Shown here in pieces: positions 4,952 to 9,061 of a DNA stretch of 9,061 nt. Made by a program: the position numbers and the translations under genes. How positions within the stretch are numbered: the stretch's first letter is position 1; the number at the start of each line of letters is the position of its first letter. The stretch is from the NCBI GenBank assembly GCA_021734905.1, contig JAIPIB010000013.1, positions 1-9,061 of the forward strand. The letters are read 5' to 3'. Below the pieces are notes generated by a model. It saw nothing but the letters and a program-made list of their open reading frames with translations. It was not told the DNA's origin and did no database searches. The stretch comes from Minisyncoccota bacterium. Its GTDB lineage: Bacteria; Patescibacteria; Paceibacteria; UBA9973; UBA918.

Positions 4952-6553
4952 ATGAAGGGGTTTTTAACTCAAAAAAAGTATTGGGTGATTGGAGCGGTTA
5001 TTTCTATGTGCGTTTTGTGGTGGTTGATGCAGGCATTTTCTGAACAAATTCCTGAAGGGATTACAATTGAGCCGGTCGCTCGCGGTATCGTGGGAGAGGT
5101 GATTAGTGAAACCGGTTCGGTTATTCCGGTGCAGGAAGTTCATCTTGCTTTTGAGCGTGGAGGAAAGGTAATAGAGATCCTTGTTAAGGAGGGTGAGGAG
5201 GTTGCAGAGGGGGATGTCTTGGTGAAGCTCGATGCAACGCAACAACGCGCAGACCTCATCGCAGCACGTGCACGACTCAATGCAGAAGAATTCAGGCTCG
5301 AAGAACTTCTTCGAGGTTCAGATGACACAAGTCTTGCGGTGACGGTGTCTGGACTCGAGATTGCCAAGACAACACTTTTAAATGCTGAAAATAATCTTGC
5401 TTTGGTGACCGCACAACAAGATCTGCTTGTAAAAAACGCACTCAAAACACTTCGTTCATCCAATCTCCAAGCATATCTTGTGGATGGTGAACAGGAGAAT
5501 TCAGAGCGTTCTTTTGTCGCACCGATAATTACTGGGACTTATGACAGTGACGAAGATGGAGCCTATGCACTTGAATTATATAATTCAAGTGCGCAATCGG
5601 GATCTTCTTTCTGGGTTTCAGGGCTTGAAAGTGATACTCAGAATGTCTCAACAGTGAACGCTGTACCACTTGGCACACGTGGTCTTTATGTACAGTTTCC
5701 AGATGGATTTAGCTCTAGAACATCGTGGAAAGTTCCTGTTCCCAATATTCGAGCAAACGGATACCTTGCAAATCTTAATGCATACAATGCAGTACTCGAG
5801 ACGCGCAACCTAACGGTAGCTAACGCGGAAAGTGCCATGTTGGTAGCAAAGGCTACGCTTGCACAGAGTCGGTCTCAGCTCCTGTTGGCATCGAGCTCTG
5901 CGAGAGATGAACGTGTTGGCGTTCAGAAGGCAGTTGTCGAACAAATGTATGCAGCTCTAGAAACGGCTCAGAATTCATATAACAATATGACCATCACGGC
6001 TCCATTTTCCGGAGTTGTCTCAAAACTCAATACTGAAGTAGGTGAGATAGTCGCACCGACTTCACCAGCCGTGGAACTTATTTCTGACAAAGACCTTGAA
6101 TTACTCGTAAATATTTCTGAATCTGATATACAAGAAATTGATGTCGATGATACTGCGACAGTAAATTTTGATGCATATGAGGAGATCGTATCAAATGCAA
6201 GAGTGGTAAGCATTTCCCCGAATGCAAAAATTATTGAAGGAGTTCATGTCTTTGAGATTCGTTTACGGTTCAATGAAATTGACGATCGTATTCGCCCTGG
6301 GCTTTCAGCAAACATTGATATTTCAGCAGCAACGAGAGAGGGTGTCATAGCGGTACCATCACGTGCTGTAGTAACTAAGGATTCAGGAAGATTTGTCAGG
6401 GTACTTAAAGGGAGCAAAATTGAATACATACCAGTGACAATAGGACTTCGTGGTTCAAATGGAATGACAGAGATCATAGAAGGGCTAACTGAAGGGCAGA
6501 AAATTATTACCTTTGGGCAGCAAGAGGTTATACAACAACTTGAATCAAATTAG
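4952..6553 (+). CDS. MacA/HlyD-like periplasmic adaptor (membrane fusion) subunit with an inserted domain
   Basis: The extracytoplasmic adaptor of a MacAB-type ABC exporter, 533 residues. Layout: a short basic N-terminus and one membrane anchor (about 10-28), a first half of the lipoyl/barrel-sandwich domain (47-95, HLAFERGGKVIEILVKEGEEV), a coiled coil (about 96-165 and 278-345) and the second lipoyl half (345-378, ITAPFSGVVSKLNTEVGEIV). A beta-barrel domain (382-458) and a membrane-proximal domain (464-528) follow. Between the coiled-coil arms lies an unusual insert (about 170-277) rich in Tyr, Ser, Gly and Asp. The open frame extends back to a TTG at 4874, but ATG 4952 is preferred because it gives a proper anchor and sits just after the promoter. 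The ATPase gene begins 2 nt after the TAG. The substrate is unknown; MacAB relatives export macrolides, peptides or lipids. Confidence 0.9.
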   Translation: MKGFLTQKKYWVIGAVISMCVLWWLMQAFSEQIPEGITIEPVARGIVGEVISETGSVIPVQEVHLAFERGGKVIEILVKEGEEVAEGDVLVKLDATQQRADLIAARARLNAEEFRLEELLRGSDDTSLAVTVSGLEIAKTTLLNAENNLALVTAQQDLLVKNALKTLRSSNLQAYLVDGEQENSERSFVAPIITGTYDSDEDGAYALELYNSSAQSGSSFWVSGLESDTQNVSTVNAVPLGTRGLYVQFPDGFSSRTSWKVPVPNIRANGYLANLNAYNAVLETRNLTVANAESAMLVAKATLAQSRSQLLLASSSARDERVGVQKAVVEQMYAALETAQNSYNNMTITAPFSGVVSKLNTEVGEIVAPTSPAVELISDKDLELLVNISESDIQEIDVDDTATVNFDAYEEIVSNARVVSISPNAKIIEGVHVFEIRLRFNEIDDRIRPGLSANIDISAATREGVIAVPSRAVVTKDSGRFVRVLKGSKIEYIPVTIGLRGSNGMTEIIEGLTEGQKIITFGQQEVIQQLESN

Positions 6554-6555
6554 CT

Positions 6556-7275
6556 ATGAGTTTATTTGAAGTATCAAATCTCGAAAAAACATATTTTGGG
6601 GAAATTACTGATACTAAAGTTCTTCGTGGGCTTACATTTAAAATTGAAAAGGGGGAGTTCGTTTCGATTATGGGTCCTTCTGGCTCTGGGAAGTCAACGT
6701 TGCTTCACATTCTCGGTTTCCTTTCTGATCATACTTCTGGCGAATATCGTTTCAATGGAAAGCGGTATGAAGAACATACTGATACAGAGGTCGCGAAAGT
6801 ACGAAACAGCGAAATGGGCTTTGTGTTCCAGTCGTTCAATTTACTCCCACGTCAGACGGTCTTTGAAAATGTGCAGTTACCACTTATGTATTCCAAGTTT
6901 CCAGAACATGAATGGGAACAGCGAGTAAAGGAAGTTGTTGAAATAGTTGATCTCTCACATCGACTTGAATTTGAAACATACAAGCTTTCTGGTGGAGAAA
7001 AACAGCGCGTGGCGATAGCCCGCGCTCTTGTAAATAACCCTGATGTTATCTTTGCAGATGAGCCAACAGGGAACCTTGATTCAAAGTCAGGTCAGGCTGT
7101 TATGCAAACATTGCAGCAATTGCATGATGAACTCGGACATACTGTTATCCTTATTACACATGAGACAAAGACTGCTGAGTACGCGGATCGGATGATTCGC
7201 ATCGTGGATGGAGTTATTGAGAGTGACGAGAAAATTGCAAATAGACGCGAAGCGAAATCCGAATTCATAAAATAA
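6556..7275 (+). CDS. ABC transporter ATPase, MacB/LolD type
   Basis: The cytoplasmic ATP-hydrolysing subunit driving the adjacent permease, 239 residues, the usual length for this family. All nucleotide-binding motifs are intact: Walker A GPSGSGKST (40-48, K46), Q-loop Q92 in FQSFNLLP, signature LSGGEKQR (144-151), Walker B VIFADE (164-169) with catalytic E169, D-loop NLDS (173-176) and switch H202 in LITHE. The phrase FQSFNLLPRQTVFENVQLPL is typical of the LolD/MacB/FtsE group. Unlike E. coli MacB, ATPase and permease are separate genes, as in Gram-positive YknY/YknZ. The ATG follows the adaptor's stop by 2 nt and has no good Shine-Dalgarno site, so translation is probably coupled. The permease begins one base after its TAA. 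Confidence 0.96.
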   Translation: MSLFEVSNLEKTYFGEITDTKVLRGLTFKIEKGEFVSIMGPSGSGKSTLLHILGFLSDHTSGEYRFNGKRYEEHTDTEVAKVRNSEMGFVFQSFNLLPRQTVFENVQLPLMYSKFPEHEWEQRVKEVVEIVDLSHRLEFETYKLSGGEKQRVAIARALVNNPDVIFADEPTGNLDSKSGQAVMQTLQQLHDELGHTVILITHETKTAEYADRMIRIVDGVIESDEKIANRREAKSEFIK

Positions 7276-7276
7276 C

Positions 7277-8512
7277 ATGCCACTTAAGCACATACTTATA
7301 ACCGCAATACGGGGACTACGGACACACACATCACGTTCGGCTCTTACGATTCTTGGGATTGTTATTGGTGTCGCCGCTATAATTATCGTCATGGCCCTTG
7401 GTCAGGGGGCGCAAGATCTCATCTTAAGTCAAGTTGAAGGTTTGGGGGCAGAGACGGTGGTGCTCCGACCAGGGACTGGAGTGAGTGATATTACCAAGAC
7501 ATTGTTTACTCAGACACTTACACAAAATGACATCGCAGCACTTGAGAAAAAACAAAATGTTCCAAATCTCATAGAGGTATCGCCGCTTGTGATCATGTAC
7601 GATGCGGTTGAGTTCCAAGGCAAAGTGTACAGGCCCTCCATTATTGGCGGTTCGGCAGAATTTCTCTTTGGTCTTCTAGATATTTCATTGCAGGATGGGC
7701 GTTACTATACTGACGATGATATAGATCAAAAGGCTCGCGTCGCGATAATTGGGGCAACGGTGAAGGAAGAACTGTTTGAAAACTCTCAGGCCGTCGGGCA
7801 ACAAATTAGGATTAAAGACAAGAAGTTTAAAGTACTCGGTGTTCTTGAAAAGTCTGGTCAGGCTGGCCCATTTGATATGGATGAATTGGTGATGATTCCT
7901 CAGACCAGTGCCCAGACCTACATTACCGGAACAAATTATTTTAATGAAGTATTCTTACGGGCAGATGATCCAAAGAATGTTGAAAAGATGGCGTACGATA
8001 TTGCGGTTACACTTCGTGAGACACATGATATCGGCCTTAATGAGGATGATGACTTTGACATTCAGACTCAGCAAAACGTAATTGATCAAATTGAGACGAT
8101 TGTAAGTGTTTTTACAGCATTCCTTGTTACTGTTGTTTCAATTTCGCTTGTAGTTGGTGGTATTGGAATTATGAACATCATGCTTGTCTCAGTTTTTGAG
8201 AGAACAAAAGAGATTGGTCTTAGGAAGGCACTTGGTGCTACACGTAACGACATCCTCAAACAGTTTCTTTTTGAAGCGGTCATTCTGACAAGTATTGGCG
8301 GGTTTGTCGGAGTCATTCTTGGGACAGTATTTTCATATGTGGCAGCAGTCGTGCTTGCACAAACAGTTGCAGAAAATTGGGCGTTTGCTTTTCCAGTTGG
8401 TGGCGCGATTCTTGGAGTGGGTGTCTCGGCTAGCGTTGGACTTATTTTCGGTATTTACCCAGCAAACCAAGCTTCTAAGAAAAGCCCTATTGAAGCATTG
8501 CGGTATGAGTAG
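7277..8512 (+). CDS. MacB/FtsX-family ABC permease
   Basis: The membrane subunit of the exporter, 411 residues, with the four-helix plan of the MacB type: helix 1 (about 22-42, LTILGIVIGVAAIIIVMALG), a large extracytoplasmic MacB_PCD-like core (about 45-270), then an FtsX domain with helices near 275-303, 331-361 and 370-393. The cytoplasmic coupling segment FERTKEIGLRKALGAT (307-322) and the C-terminal PANQASKKSPIEALRYE are hallmarks of the family. These permeases do not form a simple channel; they move mechanically to push substrates through the adaptor. The ATG lies one base after the ATPase stop without a Shine-Dalgarno site, again suggesting coupling. No TolC-like outer-membrane gene is nearby, as expected for a cell with one membrane. 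Substrate not predictable. Confidence 0.95.
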   Translation: MPLKHILITAIRGLRTHTSRSALTILGIVIGVAAIIIVMALGQGAQDLILSQVEGLGAETVVLRPGTGVSDITKTLFTQTLTQNDIAALEKKQNVPNLIEVSPLVIMYDAVEFQGKVYRPSIIGGSAEFLFGLLDISLQDGRYYTDDDIDQKARVAIIGATVKEELFENSQAVGQQIRIKDKKFKVLGVLEKSGQAGPFDMDELVMIPQTSAQTYITGTNYFNEVFLRADDPKNVEKMAYDIAVTLRETHDIGLNEDDDFDIQTQQNVIDQIETIVSVFTAFLVTVVSISLVVGGIGIMNIMLVSVFERTKEIGLRKALGATRNDILKQFLFEAVILTSIGGFVGVILGTVFSYVAAVVLAQTVAENWAFAFPVGGAILGVGVSASVGLIFGIYPANQASKKSPIEALRYE

Positions 8513-8560
8513 GGTCAGAACATTTGCGGTGAGCGCCACATTGAGATAGAGTATTTGTGT

Positions 8561-8605
8561 CTGAGCATATCCGCCTGTATAGAAATATACAGGCGGCCAG
8601 CTCAG
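8561..8605. repeat. Long hairpin upstream of the tRNA, sharing pieces of the tRNA sequence
   Basis: CCGCCTGTATA (8571-8581) and TATACAGGCGG (8586-8596) form a perfect 11-bp stem capped by a GAAA tetraloop. CTGAGC (8561-8566) and GCTCAG (8600-8605) extend it beyond a small internal loop. No T-run follows on either strand, so it is not a standard terminator, though it begins about 50 nt after the permease stop and may protect or process the exporter mRNA. CCGCCTGTA, AGCTCAG and CTGAGCnTAT recur in the tRNA at 8661. Confidence 0.7.
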
Positions 8606-8660
8606 AGATCTGGTGTATTTCTGTAAGTCGAACTTTCAAAATCCACCATCCTCTTCACTT

Positions 8661-8733
8661 CCGCCTGTAGCTCAGTTGGTAGAGCGCTGAGCTTATACCT
8701 CAGTGGTCCTTGGTTCGAGTCCAAGCGGGCGGA
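8661..8733 (+). tRNA. tRNA-Ile with anticodon UAU (reads AUA)
   Basis: A complete 73-nt cloverleaf. The acceptor stem CCGCCTG pairs with CGGGCGG (one T-G pair) and A8733 is the discriminator. T8 and A9 are followed by D-stem GCTC/GAGC with loop AGTTGGTA, anticodon stem CTGAG/CTCAG with loop CTTATAC, a 5-nt variable loop TGGTC, and T-arm CTTGG/CCAAG with loop TTCGAGT. Counting the seven loop bases, positions 34-36 are T8694, A8695, T8696, giving anticodon UAU, which reads the isoleucine codon AUA. CCA is not encoded and must be added by the CCA enzyme. Most bacteria instead read AUA with a CAU-anticodon tRNA modified to lysidine by TilS. AUA codons occur in ordinary genes here, for example at 5171-5173. 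Confidence 0.95.
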
Positions 8734-8777
8734 CAAATAACAAAAGCCACACATCTGTGTGGCTTTTGTTATTTGTC
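8732..8777 (+). terminator. Perfect 21-bp hairpin terminator abutting the tRNA
   Basis: The arms 8732-8752 and 8757-8777 are perfect reverse complements with loop ATCT. The core AAAAGCCACAC/GTGTGGCTTTT is A-rich on the left and T-rich on the right, giving a rho-independent terminator that could work in both directions. The left arm includes the last two bases of the tRNA, so a full fold would compete with the acceptor stem unless 3' processing comes first. Confidence 0.9.
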
Positions 8778-9021
8778 GGGTGAAATAGTTTGGGAAACTA
8801 TTTCACGAGCAATGTGAACCCCTATTCATAATGGGGTGAACCAACGAGCCAGGATCACGGGTACTTAACGAACAAAGTGAGTTTAGTAACTTGTGATGAC
8901 AGCGTGTCCGAAGCGGAGCGATACTTTTTCAATAATGCACTCAGAAAGGGAAGACAAATAGTAAAGGCCGTTGCGTGGAGCAACGGCCGGATTGAAGGGT
9001 TTGTTACGTAACACCGTCACT
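8778..9021. other. Hairpin-rich non-coding region after the tRNA
   Basis: No credible protein gene is visible in these roughly 245 nt. Several inverted repeats stand out: GTGAAATAGTTT/AAACTATTTCAC (8780-8791 and 8795-8806, 12 bp, GGG loop); ACCCC/GGGGT plus ATT/AAT (8818-8837, one bulged T); GGCCGTTGC/GCAACGGCC (8966-8974 and 8980-8988, 9 bp); and the palindrome TGTTACGTAACA (9002-9013). The piece 8838-8960 has only weak pairing. The 8966-8988 hairpin followed leftward by TTTAC could be a weak minus-strand terminator. The region may be a structured RNA or spacer DNA; I do not recognise RNase P, tmRNA, SRP or 6S RNA signatures in it. Confidence 0.4.
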
Positions 9022-9061
9022 GTCGTGACGAGATAGCCAGCTGTGCTGGATCACCTCCTTC
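9022..9061 (+). other. Segment resembling the 3' end of 16S rRNA, non-functional or a mimic
   Basis: GTCGTGACGAGATAGCC (9022-9038) matches 14 of 17 bases of the universal 16S segment GTCGTAACAAGGTAGCC. GCTGGATCACCTCCTT (9045-9060) is identical to the usual 16S terminus with the anti-Shine-Dalgarno CCTCC. The bases between, which should form helix 45 with its GGAA loop, are reduced to a CCAGC/GCTGG hairpin with loop TGT. The two bases before GTC are CT where the decoding-site AA (1492-1493) belongs. Nothing upstream looks like 16S. It is therefore not a working 16S end; it could be a remnant, a mimic or an assembly join at the window edge. Confidence 0.4.

Noticed and set aside
8555..8583. TTGTGT and TATAGA, 17 bp apart, as a promoter for the tRNA
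   Set aside because: Both hexamers are weak matches and the -10 lies inside the 11-bp palindrome, so the match may be accidental.
8571..8596. Hairpin as a terminator for the exporter operon
   Set aside because: The stem is strong but neither strand has a T-run after it, so it was listed as an unexplained hairpin instead.
9022..9061. Perfect Shine-Dalgarno on the minus strand (AAGGAGGTGATCC) driving a leftward gene
   Set aside because: No start codon at suitable spacing opens a meaningful frame to the left; the plus-strand 16S resemblance explains the sequence better.
1..9061. CRISPR array, insertion sequence or prophage
   Set aside because: No regularly spaced direct repeats, transposase, integrase or phage genes were seen on either strand.

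Overview
The window looks like a piece of a Patescibacteria (Candidate Phyla Radiation) genome, most likely a Parcubacteria-type lineage. This is an inference from content, not from a marker-gene tree. The evidence is a secreted multidomain protein with peptidoglycan-binding modules at both ends and tandem Cys-containing Ig-like repeats, compact genes, 1-2 nt gene junctions, hairpin terminators and TGnTATACT promoters. TAG, TGA and TAA all end full-length genes here, so the code is the ordinary bacterial one and UGA is not recoded.

Layout. (1) Positions 1-2592: a promoter, then a secreted surface protein of about 800 residues read rightward. An in-frame TAG at 291-293, between the signal peptide and the mature protein, splits it in two; a GC-rich hairpin follows. 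(2) Positions 2613-4879, leftward: a PyrC-type dihydroorotase and a dihydroorotate dehydrogenase-like protein. Each has its own Shine-Dalgarno site and its own intrinsic terminator, so they are neighbouring transcription units for consecutive steps of pyrimidine synthesis (carbamoyl aspartate to dihydroorotate to orotate). (3) Positions 4880-8512, rightward: a tight three-gene MacAB-like ABC exporter operon (membrane-anchored adaptor, ATPase, FtsX/MacB permease). It starts from an extended -10 promoter so close to the ATG that the mRNA is probably leaderless. (4) Positions 8513-9061: a long hairpin, a tRNA with anticodon UAU (isoleucine, reads AUA), a perfect 21-bp terminator stem, then about 280 nt of hairpin-rich non-coding DNA. 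The last 40 nt resemble the 3' end of 16S rRNA but lack its decoding-site bases.

How the genes fit together. The adaptor, ATPase and permease should form one efflux or lipid/peptide export machine in the single cytoplasmic membrane. The adaptor's coiled-coil hairpin, which reaches TolC in diderm bacteria, here carries an extra domain of roughly 100 residues, fitting an organism without an outer membrane. The surface protein would need readthrough, reinitiation or a sequence correction to be exported. The most notable observations are the amber interruption, the adaptor insert, the tRNA-Ile(UAU) and its mimicking upstream hairpin, and the 16S-like tail at the right edge.
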